Below, piece by piece: positions 1 to 9,395 of a stretch of 64,000 nucleotides of DNA. The notes below the pieces were generated by a model. The model made no database searches. It was not told the DNA's origin and saw only the letters and a list, made by a program, of their open reading frames with translations. Made by a program: the position numbers and the translations under genes. How positions within the stretch are numbered: position 1 is the first letter of the stretch; each line of letters starts with the position of its first letter. Source of the DNA: Aquisalimonas lutea (GTDB lineage Bacteria > Pseudomonadota > Gammaproteobacteria > Nitrococcales > Aquisalimonadaceae); the NCBI RefSeq assembly GCF_030409225.1, contig NZ_JAUFPK010000004.1, positions 126,943-190,942 of the forward strand, in the 5' to 3' direction.

Positions 1-47
1 ACCAGAGCCAGAAGCGGACGACGAATCAAGAAGAACATCCATCGGGG

Positions 48-1550
48 GTGCGTGTGGTCAGTGTGGTGATCTACGACGAAGACCGCGAACGGGCTTCGGC
101 GGTCGAGGCGGTGCTGCGTTTCCAGGACCACGAGACCTGTCGCTGTGCGGGACCGGATGAGCTGGAACGCGCGTTCGGGCGGGGGGAGCCGGCGCTTGCC
201 CTGCTTGCCGGCGACCCGCAGGAGGCCGGCTGGCGTGCGGCGCTGGAGCGCATCAACCGGCTCGCCGAGAACCTGCCGGTGTTCCTGTTGACGCCCCAGG
301 GAGCAGGGCGGGTCGCTGCCGAGAGCCTCACCGCGAACGTGCTGGGCACGCTGGATCTGCCCCTGCGGCAGGCGCAGTTCGCCGCAGCCCTGAAGCAGGC
401 CCTGAGCCACAATGCCCAGCGACGCGAGCGCATGGCGCGCAGGACGGGCACGCCGCGCCTGGTGGGGCAGAGCCGGCCCATGAAGCGCGTGCAGAAGCTC
501 ATCGAGCAGGTCGCGGGTACGGACGCCAGCGTTCTCATCACCGGGGAATCCGGTACCGGCAAGGAAGTCGTCGCCCAGAACATCCATGCCCTCTCGGAGC
601 GGCGCAACGGACCGTTCGTGCCCATCAATTGCGGCGCCATCCCGGCCGAGCTGCTGGAGAGCGAGCTGTTCGGGCACGAGAAGGGCGCCTTCACCGGCGC
701 CATCACGGCGCGCCAGGGCCGCTTCGAGATGGCCCAGGGCGGCACCATCTTCCTGGACGAGATCGGGGACATGAGTCCCAACATGCAGGTAAAGCTCTTG
801 CGGGTGCTGCAGGAGCGCACCTTCGAGCGGGTCGGCAGCAACAAGTCCATCGAGGCGGATGTGCGGGTGCTCGCCGCCACCCACCGGGACCTGGAGGCAC
901 GGATTCGCGATGGCGACTTCCGCGAGGACCTGTTCTACCGCCTCAATGTCTTCCCCATCGAGATGCCGCCGCTGCGCGATCGTCCGGGGGATATCCCGGT
1001 GCTGGTGGAGGAGCTCACCCAGCGGGTGGAGGACGAGGGGCGCGGCGCGGTCAGCCTGTCGCCGGCCACGCTTTCGGCGCTGACCCGCTACGAGTGGCCC
1101 GGGAACGTCCGCGAGCTGGCCAATCTCGTCGAGCGCCTGGCCATCATCTGCCCCTACGGTGAGGTGGTGGTGGAGGAGCTGCCCGAGAAGATCCTCCGGG
1201 AAGTGGGAGCCGAGGATGAACAGGCGGACCTGCCGGGCGGCATCGAGGCCGATGCCGCCGACCAGCCGGCCCCGGACAACGGCGTCCACGGCGCCGGAAT
1301 CCGTGCGGCGGGGCCGCCCGGGCTCAACGGCCACGCCGTCGCCGGCCGGGACGGGCGCATGGTGGAGTGGTCCTCCGGCGGCATCGATCTGCGCGAATAC
1401 CTCGGCGACCTCGAGCAGCGGCTGATCCGCGAGGCGCTGCAGGAGTCCGACGGCGTGGTGGCCCAGGCCGCCAAGCTCCTCCACCTGCGCCGCACGACCC
1501 TGGTGGAGAAGCTGCGCAAGTACGATATCCAGCGGCCGGAAGAGGCCTGA
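48..1550 (+). CDS. fleQ: Sigma-54-dependent flagellar master regulator FleQ/FlrA
   Basis: Top-tier activator of flagellar genes. The protein has an N-terminal receiver-like domain without a phospho-acceptor (about 1-120), a AAA+ sigma-54 activation domain (about 138-370) and a C-terminal Fis-type helix-turn-helix (about 455-495). Walker A is GESGTGKE at 167-174, and GAFTGA, the sigma-54 contact loop, is present. The central domain is nearly collinear with P. aeruginosa FleQ. The start is GTG at 48. A roughly 75-residue acidic, Pro/Gly-rich linker separates the AAA+ and DNA-binding domains. Compared with FleQ, the LFRS motif before LVG reads GTPR and the c-di-GMP-binding Arg after Walker A is Gln177 (see findings). 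No kinase gene follows. Confidence 0.93.
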   Translation: MRVVSVVIYDEDRERASAVEAVLRFQDHETCRCAGPDELERAFGRGEPALALLAGDPQEAGWRAALERINRLAENLPVFLLTPQGAGRVAAESLTANVLGTLDLPLRQAQFAAALKQALSHNAQRRERMARRTGTPRLVGQSRPMKRVQKLIEQVAGTDASVLITGESGTGKEVVAQNIHALSERRNGPFVPINCGAIPAELLESELFGHEKGAFTGAITARQGRFEMAQGGTIFLDEIGDMSPNMQVKLLRVLQERTFERVGSNKSIEADVRVLAATHRDLEARIRDGDFREDLFYRLNVFPIEMPPLRDRPGDIPVLVEELTQRVEDEGRGAVSLSPATLSALTRYEWPGNVRELANLVERLAIICPYGEVVVEELPEKILREVGAEDEQADLPGGIEADAADQPAPDNGVHGAGIRAAGPPGLNGHAVAGRDGRMVEWSSGGIDLREYLGDLEQRLIREALQESDGVVAQAAKLLHLRRTTLVEKLRKYDIQRPEEA

Positions 1551-1580
1551 GGTCGGGTTGAACCCCGATTGAACCCGCCT

Positions 1581-1757
1581 TAGGAGCGACGTGAGTCGCG
1601 ACCTTCCAGAGAACGAGTGCTCTGCAACAGTCGCGGCTGAAGCCACTCCTACACGGCTTCGGTGAAGCTTGCTGCAGAATTCCGTGGGAGGGGCTTCAGC
1701 CCCGACCATGTCCGGAGGGCCGATTCCCTGGAAGGTCGCGGCTGAAGCCGCTCCTAC
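1581..1757. repeat. REP-like palindrome cluster (four copies)
   Basis: Four copies of an imperfect palindrome lie in the 332-bp gap between fleQ and flrC, at about 1581-1603, 1631-1651, 1685-1707 and 1734-1757. They alternate in orientation. The core is TAGGAGCGGCTTCAG followed by CCGCGAC. One variant has GGGGCTTCAGCCCC in the stem, another GCGACGTGAGTCGC. The GTAGGAGC start and alternating arrangement resemble REP elements mobilised by RAYT transposases in other gammaproteobacteria; no RAYT gene is in the window. Confidence 0.85.
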
Positions 1758-1796
1758 AATCCCTTTGGTATCGCGCTGGTGCCTGATTCTCCTGCC

Positions 1797-1812
1797 TGGC
1801 ACGGATGCTGCA
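1797..1812 (+). promoter_or_regulatory. Sigma-54 (-24/-12) promoter of flrC
   Basis: TGGCACGGATGCTGCA matches the sigma-54 consensus, with GG and GC elements at the right spacing. It lies 71 bp before the flrC start and fits control by FleQ. Confidence 0.72.
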
Positions 1813-1882
1813 ACCGCCCTGCTGCACGGATTCCGGACCGTCGGTGCTCTGACGCCGACGGCTGCAAGCAGGAGGGTGCGCC

Positions 1883-3208
1883 GTGTCGAATACCCGAATA
1901 CTGGTGGTGGCCGCTGATGAAGGCCTGCGGGCGGAGCCCTGCCGTGCCCTGACGGCGGCCGGCTACGAACCCGTGCCGGCGGCCTCGGTGGAGACGGCCT
2001 GCGAGGCCGTGGCGGCGGGCCCGGTGGGGCTTGCGCTGGTGCACGGGACGAGCGTGGGCGACTGGCGTCGCCTGCGGCGCCGGCCCGGCGCACCCCCGGT
2101 GGTGGTGATGGAGGCGGGGGCGGACGTGCCCCGGGCCGTGCGGGCCATCCGCTACGGCGCCGTCGATTTTCTGTCGGCGCCGGACGACCCGGCCGCCGTG
2201 CTGTCCATAGTCCGGCGCCACGCGGTTCCGGCCGGCGGTGACGGCCTCGTGGCGTCGGACGAGCGCACGCGCGCCGTCCTGGACCTGGCCCGCCGGGTTG
2301 CCTCCAAGCCGGTGACGGTGCTGCTCAACGGCGAAAGCGGCACCGGCAAGGAGGTCTTCGCCCGCTATCTGCACACCCACTCGGAGCGCGCCGACGGTCC
2401 GTTCGTCGCCGTCAACTGCGCAGCCATTCCCGAGAACATGCTCGAGGCGCTGCTGTTCGGCTACGAGAAGGGCGCCTTTACCGGCGCCACCCGCAGCCAC
2501 GCCGGCAAGTTCGAGCAGGCCTCCGGGGGCACGCTCCTGCTGGACGAGATCTCCGAGATCGATGCCGGGCTCCAGGCCAAGCTGTTGCGCGTGCTCCAGG
2601 AGCGCGAGGTGGAGCGCCTGTGCGGCAGCCACCCCGTGCCGGTGGACACGCGCGTGGTGGCCACCACCAACCGGGATCTGCGCGAGGCGGTGGCCAGCGG
2701 CGCGTTCCGTGAGGACCTCTACTACCGCCTGTGCGTGTTCCCCATCCAGCTGCCGCCCCTGCGGGAGCGTCGCGACGACGTCCTGCCGCTGGCCGAGGGC
2801 TTTCTGCGCCGCCTGGGGGACGGCGGCGCGACGCTGTCGCCGGCGGCCCGGCGGCGGCTGCTCGACCATGACTGGCCGGGCAATGTCCGCGAGCTGGAGA
2901 ACGTGATCCAGCGGGCCCTGATCCTTGCCGACGGCGAGCACGTGGACGCCGACGACCTGCATTTCGAGATGGCGCCGATGGCCGCGCCCCAGGCCGAGGA
3001 AGCCGGCGAGGCGTCGCTGGACGACAGCCTGCGCGACAGCGAGCACCGACTGATTCTTGACACCCTGCGACAGACCAACGGCAGCCGCAAGAACACCGCG
3101 GATCGACTGGGCATCAGCGTGCGCACGCTGCGCTACAAGATCGCCCGCATGCGCGACAACGGTGTGGCGGTGCCGGACAGCAGCGGCATGCAGGCGCAGA
3201 CGGGATGA
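1883..3208 (+). CDS. flrC: Sigma-54 response-regulator-like activator FlrC/FleR with degenerate receiver
   Basis: Second-tier flagellar activator for class III (hook, basal body) genes. Layout: receiver-like domain 1-112, AAA+ domain about 125-365 (GESGTGKE Walker A, GAFTGA loop) and a C-terminal Fis-type HTH about 395-430. It starts at GTG 1883 with GGAGGG at 1871-1876. The receiver lacks the usual residues: the acidic pair region reads AADE, the expected Asp position reads LVHGTS, and the Lys position reads SAPDD. The partner kinase FleS/FlrB normally lies between fleQ and this gene, but only repeats are found there. Activity is therefore probably phosphorylation-independent (inference). 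Confidence 0.9.
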   Translation: MSNTRILVVAADEGLRAEPCRALTAAGYEPVPAASVETACEAVAAGPVGLALVHGTSVGDWRRLRRRPGAPPVVVMEAGADVPRAVRAIRYGAVDFLSAPDDPAAVLSIVRRHAVPAGGDGLVASDERTRAVLDLARRVASKPVTVLLNGESGTGKEVFARYLHTHSERADGPFVAVNCAAIPENMLEALLFGYEKGAFTGATRSHAGKFEQASGGTLLLDEISEIDAGLQAKLLRVLQEREVERLCGSHPVPVDTRVVATTNRDLREAVASGAFREDLYYRLCVFPIQLPPLRERRDDVLPLAEGFLRRLGDGGATLSPAARRRLLDHDWPGNVRELENVIQRALILADGEHVDADDLHFEMAPMAAPQAEEAGEASLDDSLRDSEHRLILDTLRQTNGSRKNTADRLGISVRTLRYKIARMRDNGVAVPDSSGMQAQTG

Positions 3209-3278
3209 ACGGGAAGACCGTGGAGCCGGAGTCCGATTTTGCGGGCCGGTTCATGGGTGAGAACAACGGAGGCGTGCT

Positions 3279-3608
3279 ATGAATCCGGTGAACAACAACG
3301 GTGCCGAGCAACTGCTCCAGCAGATGCGGGCCATGGCCGAGCAGGCCGGCGGAACGCAGGCGCCGCAGCAGGGCCCGAGCCAGGACGGTCCGCAGTTCGT
3401 GGACGCCATGAAGAATGCCCTGGAGGCGGTGAACGAGGCGCAGCAGACGTCCGGCGACATGCAGGAGGCCTTCGTCCGCGGCGAGGATGTGGATCTGACG
3501 GAAGTGATGGTGTCCATGCAGAAGTCCCGGGTCGCCTTCGAGGCTACCAAGCAGGTGCGCACGCGCCTGGTGGAAGCCTATCGCGACATCTACAACATGC
3601 CGGTCTGA
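3279..3608 (+). CDS. fliE: Flagellar hook-basal body protein FliE
   Basis: FliE is the small adaptor joining the MS ring to the proximal rod. The 109-residue length is normal for the family. The C-terminal half carries the conserved stretch ending in LVEAYRDIYNMPV, with VMVSMQKSRVAFEA before it. A CGGAGG ribosome site precedes ATG 3279. It is the first gene of the fliE-J run and is followed 17 bp later by fliF. Confidence 0.95.
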   Translation: MNPVNNNGAEQLLQQMRAMAEQAGGTQAPQQGPSQDGPQFVDAMKNALEAVNEAQQTSGDMQEAFVRGEDVDLTEVMVSMQKSRVAFEATKQVRTRLVEAYRDIYNMPV

Positions 3609-3625
3609 CCTGAGGTGGATGCATC

Positions 3626-5359
3626 ATGGCCGAATCACAGGCACTGAGCCCGCGGGAAGCCCAGGATCTCGCCGCCGACTCCGGGGAAAGCGGGGCCGCC
3701 GGCGGGCAGCCGTGGCAGCGCTTTTTCCGCAGCGCGCCGGACCTGCGCCAGATGGGGCTGATCGCCGGAATCCTGGGCGCCATCGGGCTGGGCGTGGGGC
3801 TGTTCTTCTGGGCCCAGCAGCCCAGCTACCAGACGCTCTACGCGGGCCTCAGCGAGGCGGACCGCGCCCAGGTGGTGGAGGCGCTGCGCGAGACGGAAAT
3901 GGGCGTGCGCGTTAACAGCGACACCGGTGCCGTGGAGGTGCCGCAAGGGAATGTCCACGAGGCGCGCATCCACCTGGCCGGCCAGGGCCTGCCCGAAGGC
4001 CAGGGCACCGGCTTCGAGATGCTCCAGGAGGACCAGCGCTTCGGCACCAGCGAGTTCATGGAGACGGCGCGGTTCCGGCGGGCCCTGGAGACCGAGCTCG
4101 CCCGCACGGTGAGCAGCCTCAGCCCGGTGCAGAGCGCGCGCGTGCACATCGCCGTGCCGGAGCAGTCGGCGTTCATCCGCGACACCAGCGAGCCCACCGC
4201 GTCGGTCACCACGCGCCTTCACGGCGGCCGCAGCCTGAGCGATCGGGAAGTGCAGGCGATTGTCCACATGATCTCCAGCAGCGTGCCGGAGATGACCGAG
4301 GACAACGTCTCGGTGGTGGACCAGGACGGCACGCTGCTGACCCGCGACGAGGACAGCGGCGACGGCATGTCCGGCAGCCAGTTCGAGATGCGCGAGCGCC
4401 TGGAGCGCGACTACCAGCGGCGGATCGAGGACCTGCTCACGCCCATGGTGGGCGAGGGTCGGGTGAAGGCCAAGGTCAACGTGGACCTGGACTTCTCCCG
4501 GGAGGAGGTGACCGAGGAGATGTTCAACCCCGACGGCACCGTGATCCGCAGCGAGCAGACCAGCGAGGAGCGCGGCGGCGGTACCGAGCTGGCCCAGGGC
4601 ATCCCCGGCGCGCTGACCAACCAGCCCCCGGGCGCCGGCCAGATCGGCGAGGATGGCGAGGGCGAGGGCGGCAACGGCGGTTTCACGCCGCAGCCGCAGG
4701 ATACCTCCAGCAGCACCACCCGGAACTACGAGGTGGGCCGCACCATGCGCCACGTCCAGAACCCGGCGGGTACCGTGGAGCGGCTTACCGTGGCCGTGCT
4801 GGTGGACCAGCCCCGGGTTGCGGGCGAGGAAGAGGGCGAGACGGTCCGCGAGGCCATGAGCGCCGAGCAGATCGAGCGCATTACCGCCCTGGTGCAGGAT
4901 GCCGTGGGCTTCGATGCCGATCGCGGCGACCGCGTCAACGTGGTCGACGCGGCGTTCCAGGACGTCGCCCAGCAGTCCGAGATGCCCCAGCCCGCCCTGT
5001 GGGAGCAGCCGTGGGCCCAGGAGCTCATGCGCTGGGCCATCGCCGGCCTCGTGGCCCTGGCGCTGATCCTGTTCGTGGTGCGGCCCCTGATCAAGGCCCT
5101 GGTCGGACGCGCCGACGCCGGGCCGGCCCGGCGCGGCGAAGGCGACGGGCAGGGCCTGCCGCCCGCCGGCGAGGCCGCGGCGGCGGATCAGCAGCGCCTC
5201 ACCGGCCCGGACGTGGAGAGCGGCTCCATCGCCCAGCGGGCCGCCGAGACGGGCCCGGACCACAGCCAGGAGCGGGTCGACGCGGCCCGCGAGATGGTCA
5301 ACAGCGATCCGGCGCTGGCGGCCAACGTCATCAAGAACTGGTTGAACGAAGATGAGTAA
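3626..5359 (+). CDS. fliF: Flagellar MS-ring protein FliF
   Basis: FliF builds the membrane MS ring that scaffolds the rotor and export gate. Two membrane helices frame the periplasmic part: about residues 36-56 (LIAGILGAIGLGVGLFFWA) and about 470-490 (WAIAGLVALALILFVV). The YscJ-like ring domains follow helix 1, with the conserved QSARVHIAVPEQSAF stretch. The C-terminal cytoplasmic tail ends in DPALAANVIKNWLNEDE, the FliG-binding peptide. Length (577 residues) is typical. The stop overlaps the fliG start by 8 bp, suggesting translational coupling. Confidence 0.97.
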   Translation: MAESQALSPREAQDLAADSGESGAAGGQPWQRFFRSAPDLRQMGLIAGILGAIGLGVGLFFWAQQPSYQTLYAGLSEADRAQVVEALRETEMGVRVNSDTGAVEVPQGNVHEARIHLAGQGLPEGQGTGFEMLQEDQRFGTSEFMETARFRRALETELARTVSSLSPVQSARVHIAVPEQSAFIRDTSEPTASVTTRLHGGRSLSDREVQAIVHMISSSVPEMTEDNVSVVDQDGTLLTRDEDSGDGMSGSQFEMRERLERDYQRRIEDLLTPMVGEGRVKAKVNVDLDFSREEVTEEMFNPDGTVIRSEQTSEERGGGTELAQGIPGALTNQPPGAGQIGEDGEGEGGNGGFTPQPQDTSSSTTRNYEVGRTMRHVQNPAGTVERLTVAVLVDQPRVAGEEEGETVREAMSAEQIERITALVQDAVGFDADRGDRVNVVDAAFQDVAQQSEMPQPALWEQPWAQELMRWAIAGLVALALILFVVRPLIKALVGRADAGPARRGEGDGQGLPPAGEAAAADQQRLTGPDVESGSIAQRAAETGPDHSQERVDAAREMVNSDPALAANVIKNWLNEDE

Positions 5360-6374
5360 CGGTGACGAGAAACAGGCGGTACGCAAGCTCAGCGGCGCCG
5401 AGCGCGCCGCCATCTTCCTGATGAGCCTGGGCGAGGATGATGCCGCCTCGGTGCTGCAGCACCTGGGGCCGCGGGAGGTCCAGGTGCTCGGCACCACCAT
5501 GACCAGCCTGACCAACGTCAGCCGCGAGCAGGTCGGCGGCGTCATGGAGGAATTCGTGGTCACCGTGGGCCAGCAGACATCGCTGGGCATCGGCAACACG
5601 GACTACATCCGGTCGGTCATGGTGAAGGCGCTGGGCGAGGACAAGGCCGGCGGCATCATCGACCGGATTCTCATGGGCGGCAATACCCGCGGTCTGGAGC
5701 AGCTCAAGTGGCTGGACGGACGGACCGTGGCGGAAATGCTGCGACTGGAACACCCACAGATCACCGCCATCGTGCTCTCGTACCTGGACTCCGACCATGC
5801 CGCCGAGGTGCTGGCCGAGATTCCCGAGCGCATGCGCCACGACATCGTCATGCGCATCGCCACCCTGGACGGGGTACAGCCGGCGGCGCTCCAGGAGCTC
5901 GACGAAATGATGGAAAAGCAGTTCTCCGGCAAGCAGCGCCTCAAGTCCTCGTCCATCGGCGGGCTGCAGGCGGCCGCCAACATCCTCAACTTCATGGATA
6001 CCAACACCGAGGGCGCGGTCATGGAGGCCATCAGCGACGTGGACGAGGAGCTGGGCGGCCGCATCCAGGACCTCATGTTCGTGTTCAACGATCTGGGCAA
6101 CCTGGACGACCGCAGCGTGCAGACGCTGCTGCGCGAGGTCACCTCGGACAATCTCGTGCTCGCCCTCAAGGGTGCGGAGGAGAACGTCAAGGACAAGCTG
6201 TTCCGCAACCTCTCCCGCCGGGCCGCCGAGATGCTCCAGGACGACCTGGATGCCAAGGGCCCGGTACGGCTCAGCGAGGTCGAGCAGGCGCAGAAGGAGG
6301 TGCTGAGCATCGCCAAGCGGCTGGCGGATGAGGGCCAGATCTCCCTGGGCGGGGGCGGCGATGAGTTTGTCTAG
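5352..6374 (+). CDS. fliG: Flagellar motor switch protein FliG
   Basis: FliG is the rotor protein that contacts the stator. Its 340 residues cover the N-terminal FliF-binding domain, the middle domain (LEHPQITAIVLSYL) and the C-terminal torque domain with alternating charges (FVFNDLGNLDDRSVQTLLREV). It is translated from ATG 5352 inside the end of fliF and its own end overlaps fliH by 14 bp. All domains look complete. Confidence 0.97.
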   Translation: MSNGDEKQAVRKLSGAERAAIFLMSLGEDDAASVLQHLGPREVQVLGTTMTSLTNVSREQVGGVMEEFVVTVGQQTSLGIGNTDYIRSVMVKALGEDKAGGIIDRILMGGNTRGLEQLKWLDGRTVAEMLRLEHPQITAIVLSYLDSDHAAEVLAEIPERMRHDIVMRIATLDGVQPAALQELDEMMEKQFSGKQRLKSSSIGGLQAAANILNFMDTNTEGAVMEAISDVDEELGGRIQDLMFVFNDLGNLDDRSVQTLLREVTSDNLVLALKGAEENVKDKLFRNLSRRAAEMLQDDLDAKGPVRLSEVEQAQKEVLSIAKRLADEGQISLGGGGDEFV

Positions 6375-7323
6375 GGTCCTGCGCGGCACCGAGGCCGAGT
6401 CCATGGAGCGCTGGGAGCTTCCCAGCGTCGATGGCGACGGCCGCAGCGCCGCCCAGGAGCAGGCCCGGGACACCGAAGAGGCACCGCTGCGGCCGCCCAC
6501 TGCGGAGGAGCTGGAGGACATCCGCCGCCGCGCCCGGGAGGAAGGCCATGCCGAGGGCCGCGAGGCCGGCTATCGGGAGGGCCACGACGCCGGCTACAAG
6601 GCCGGTGAAGAGGAGATCGGCAAGCTCCAGGACGAGCAGAAAGACAAGCTGCGGATCCTGGAGAACCTCGTCCAGGCCCAGGCGCAGCCGCTGGAGCAGC
6701 TGGACGATGAAGTTCACGAGCAGCTGGTGCGGCTGGTGCTGACCCTGGCGCGCCAGGTCATTCGCCGCGAGCTGCAGACGCAGCCGGGCGAGATCCTGGC
6801 GGTCATTCGCGAGGCCGTGGGCCTGCTGCCCATGGCCGCCCGCGACGTGCGCGTGCACGTGCATCCCGACGACCACCGCTTTCTCAACGAGCTGCTGGGG
6901 GAGGACGACAGCGATCGCGCCTGGCGCCTCGTCGACGATCCGGCGCTGAGCCGGGGCGGCTGCCGCGTGGAGGCGGAGCGCTCCGAGGTGGATGCGACCC
7001 TGGAGCGACGCCTGGCGCAGCTGGCGAGCCAGCTCCTGGGCGGCCGCGAGGAGGATCTCCGGGACGAGCTGGTGCGGGCCGACGGTCCCGGCAACGACGA
7101 GGCGGCGTCCGGTGCCGGAGAGCCTGATCCGCCGGCGGCATCCGGAGGGCGCGCCGACGCCGTCGACGAGGGCGCCGGGCCGGCCGATCACGAAGCCCCT
7201 GCGGCGGCCGAGCCGGCTCCCGAAAGTGGAGCGGCGCGTAATCCCGCCGGCTCCGCCGGCGGGGACGAAGACGCCGGGGAGGGCCGCGGCGACGCAGACC
7301 CCGATGCGCCGGAGGCGACATGA
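6361..7323 (+). CDS. fliH: Flagellar export ATPase regulator FliH, with long acidic tail
   Basis: FliH holds the FliI ATPase at the export gate. ATG 6361 is preferred over the upstream start at 6328 because it gives a normal N-terminus ([13 protein letters not shown]). Residues about 70-95 contain the GxxxG-like repeats typical of FliH ([21 protein letters not shown]). The conserved C-terminal domain ends near residue 235. About 85 further residues form an Ala/Asp/Glu/Gly/Pro-rich tail, making the protein (320 residues) longer than usual FliH proteins (about 220-270). It overlaps fliI by 4 bp. Confidence 0.92.
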   Translation: MSLSRVLRGTEAESMERWELPSVDGDGRSAAQEQARDTEEAPLRPPTAEELEDIRRRAREEGHAEGREAGYREGHDAGYKAGEEEIGKLQDEQKDKLRILENLVQAQAQPLEQLDDEVHEQLVRLVLTLARQVIRRELQTQPGEILAVIREAVGLLPMAARDVRVHVHPDDHRFLNELLGEDDSDRAWRLVDDPALSRGGCRVEAERSEVDATLERRLAQLASQLLGGREEDLRDELVRADGPGNDEAASGAGEPDPPAASGGRADAVDEGAGPADHEAPAAAEPAPESGAARNPAGSAGGDEDAGEGRGDADPDAPEAT

Positions 7324-8675
7324 GCGAGCCGACGGCGCAACGGCGGGGCGCCTGGCTGGAGCGCCTGCGCGGCCTGGAGGAGCGCGTGGAGCCGCCGCGC
7401 CCGGTGCCCACAGGGGTACTCCGCCGCATGGTCGGGCTCACCCTGGAGGCCCAGGGCTGCGAGGCGCCGGTGGGTGCCCGCTGCCTGATCACCACGCCCG
7501 ACGGCACCGAGGTCGAGGCGGAGGTGGTCGGCTTCGGCGATGACAGCCTGTATCTCATGCCCACCGGGGATCTCTACGGCCTGACGCCCAACGCGCGGGT
7601 TACGCCGCTGGAGGGCATCTACGAGGCGGAGGTTGGAGAAAGCCTCCTGGGCCGGGTGCTCGACGGCTCCGGCCGGCCCATCGACGGCGCCGGGCCCCTG
7701 CAGACCACCCAGCGCAAGCCCCTGCTGGGCGAGGCGGTCAATCCGCTGTCCCGCGCGCCCATCCGACAGCCCCTGGATACCGGCGTGCGTGCCATCAACG
7801 GCCTGCTCACCGTGGGCCGGGGCCAGCGCATGGGCCTGTTCGCCGGCAGCGGCGTGGGCAAGAGCGTGCTGCTGGGCATGATGACCCGCTATACCAACGC
7901 CGATGTCGTGGTGGTCGGGCTCATCGGCGAGCGCGGCCGTGAGGTGAAGGAGTTCATCGAGGACATTCTCGGCGAGGAAGGCCTGCAGCGCTCGGTGGTG
8001 GTGGCCGCCCCGGCGGACGCATCGCCGCTCATGCGCCTGCACGGCGCCATGCAGGCGACGGCGGTGGCCGAGCATTTCCGCGACCAGGGCAAGCAGGTGC
8101 TGCTGCTCATGGACTCGCTCACCCGCTATGCCCAGGCCCAGCGGGAGATCGGCCTGTCCATCGGCGAGCCGCCGACCACCAAGGGCTACCCGCCGTCGGT
8201 GTTCGCGCGCTTGCCGCGGTTGGTGGAGCGCGCGGGCAACGGGCCCGTGGGCGGCGGCTCCATCACCGCGTTCTACACGGTGCTGGCCGAGGGGGACGAC
8301 CAGAACGATCCCATCGCCGACGCGGCTCGTGCCATACTGGACGGACACGTGGTGCTCAGCCGGGAGCTCGCCGACGCGGGGCATTACCCGGCCATCGACA
8401 TCGAGGCCTCCGTGAGCCGGGCCATGCCGAACATCGTCGACGGCCGCCACCGGGAGCTGGCGCAGCGCTTCCAGCAGATCTACGGGGTGTGGCAGCAGAA
8501 CCGGGATCTCATCAACGTGGGGGCGTACCAGCGCGGCACCGACCCGCGGGTCGACGAGGCCATCGAGGTGCGGCCGCGGCTACTGGAGTTCCTGCAGCAG
8601 GACTTGCACTATGCGGAAACGCTGGACGACAGCATCGACAAGCTGGCGGGCGTGCTGCCGGGGGGCGGCGCGTAA
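7320..8675 (+). CDS. fliI: Flagellar export ATPase FliI
   Basis: FliI is the F1-beta-like ATPase that drives flagellar type III export. Walker A reads GSGVGKS (about residues 179-185), followed by [10 protein letters not shown] and the Walker B region [19 protein letters not shown]. Length is 451 residues, normal for the family. ATG overlaps the fliH stop (ATGA). Partners FliH and FliJ are the flanking genes. Confidence 0.97.
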   Translation: MSEPTAQRRGAWLERLRGLEERVEPPRPVPTGVLRRMVGLTLEAQGCEAPVGARCLITTPDGTEVEAEVVGFGDDSLYLMPTGDLYGLTPNARVTPLEGIYEAEVGESLLGRVLDGSGRPIDGAGPLQTTQRKPLLGEAVNPLSRAPIRQPLDTGVRAINGLLTVGRGQRMGLFAGSGVGKSVLLGMMTRYTNADVVVVGLIGERGREVKEFIEDILGEEGLQRSVVVAAPADASPLMRLHGAMQATAVAEHFRDQGKQVLLLMDSLTRYAQAQREIGLSIGEPPTTKGYPPSVFARLPRLVERAGNGPVGGGSITAFYTVLAEGDDQNDPIADAARAILDGHVVLSRELADAGHYPAIDIEASVSRAMPNIVDGRHRELAQRFQQIYGVWQQNRDLINVGAYQRGTDPRVDEAIEVRPRLLEFLQQDLHYAETLDDSIDKLAGVLPGGGA

Positions 8676-8711
8676 TCATGAAGCGGGACGCGAGTTACAG
8701 GACACGAGATC

Positions 8712-9164
8712 ATGTCGCGCCTGAAGCGCCTGGAGACCGTCGAGGGCGTCATGGACGACAAGGCCGAGCGGGCCGCCCGCGAATTCGGCGAAGCGCAACA
8801 GCAGCTGGACAACGAGCGGCAGCGCCTGGAGCAGCTGCAGCAGTTCCGCGCCGAGTACCAGGGGCGGCTCACCGGTGACGGCGGCGCCACCATGGATGCC
8901 TTCCGCCTGCGCGACTTCAACGCCTTCATCGCCCGCATCGACGCCGCCATCGAGCAGCAGAACGAGCAGATCCGCGCCGCCGAGCGCCAGTTCCAGCGCG
9001 CCCGGGAGCACTGGGAGCACGAGCGCACCCGCGCCGAGGCCATGGGCAAGGTGGTCGCGCGCGAGCGCGACGCCGAGCAGCGCCAGGAGCGCAAGCGCGA
9101 GCAGACCCAGGCCGACGAGCTCGCCCAGCGCATGTTCGCCCACCGCAACAAGGGGCGTCGGTAG
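8712..9164 (+). CDS. fliJ: Flagellar export chaperone FliJ
   Basis: FliJ is a small coiled-coil protein that sits in the FliI hexamer and contacts FlhA. The 150-residue sequence is almost wholly charged heptad-type helix rich in Glu, Arg and Gln, with a break near residues 50-60 (TGDGGATMDAF). The position after fliI and the length fit. It ends the fliE-J block; repeats and a sigma-54 promoter follow. Confidence 0.9.
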   Translation: MSRLKRLETVEGVMDDKAERAAREFGEAQQQLDNERQRLEQLQQFRAEYQGRLTGDGGATMDAFRLRDFNAFIARIDAAIEQQNEQIRAAERQFQRAREHWEHERTRAEAMGKVVARERDAEQRQERKREQTQADELAQRMFAHRNKGRR

Positions 9165-9187
9165 ACTCTGCCGTTGTCCGTGTGGAG

Positions 9188-9310
9188 TGGGAGCGGCTTC
9201 AGCCGCGACTTTCCAGAGCATTGCATTCCCGGAGTCGGGGCTAAAGCCCCTCCCACAGTGGCATGGACAGACCGGCCGATGTTGCAGCAGTCGCGGCCGA
9301 AGCCGCTCCT
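9188..9310. repeat. REP-like palindromes (three copies)
   Basis: Copies lie at about 9188-9210, 9234-9257 and 9290-9310 between fliJ and fliK, in alternating orientation. They share the GGAGCGGCTTCAGCC or GGGGCTAAAGCCCC stems of the fleQ-flrC gap family. Confidence 0.82.
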
Positions 9311-9340
9311 CCTGTGGCCGGAACGCCGCCCGCTCCAACC

Positions 9341-9356
9341 TGGCCCCTCTTTTGCT
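9341..9356 (+). promoter_or_regulatory. Sigma-54 promoter of fliK
   Basis: TGGCCCCTCTTTTGCT has the GG and GC elements with the correct sigma-54 spacing, 39 bp before the fliK ATG. It should start a transcript through fliK and probably fliL onward. Confidence 0.75.
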
Positions 9357-9395
9357 AGGTATCCCCGCGGAACCAGTTACATTCGGGAGACTGAC

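Noticed and set aside
3222-3250. Possible sigma-54 promoter before fliE
   Set aside because: GG and GC elements are one base too far apart.
3635-5599. 654-residue open frame antisense to fliF
   Set aside because: Shadow of a GC-rich gene; His/Leu/Gly-rich composition and no family features.
9174-9395. N-terminal extension of FliK
   Set aside because: The extension is translated REP-like repeat; ATG 9396 has a ribosome site.
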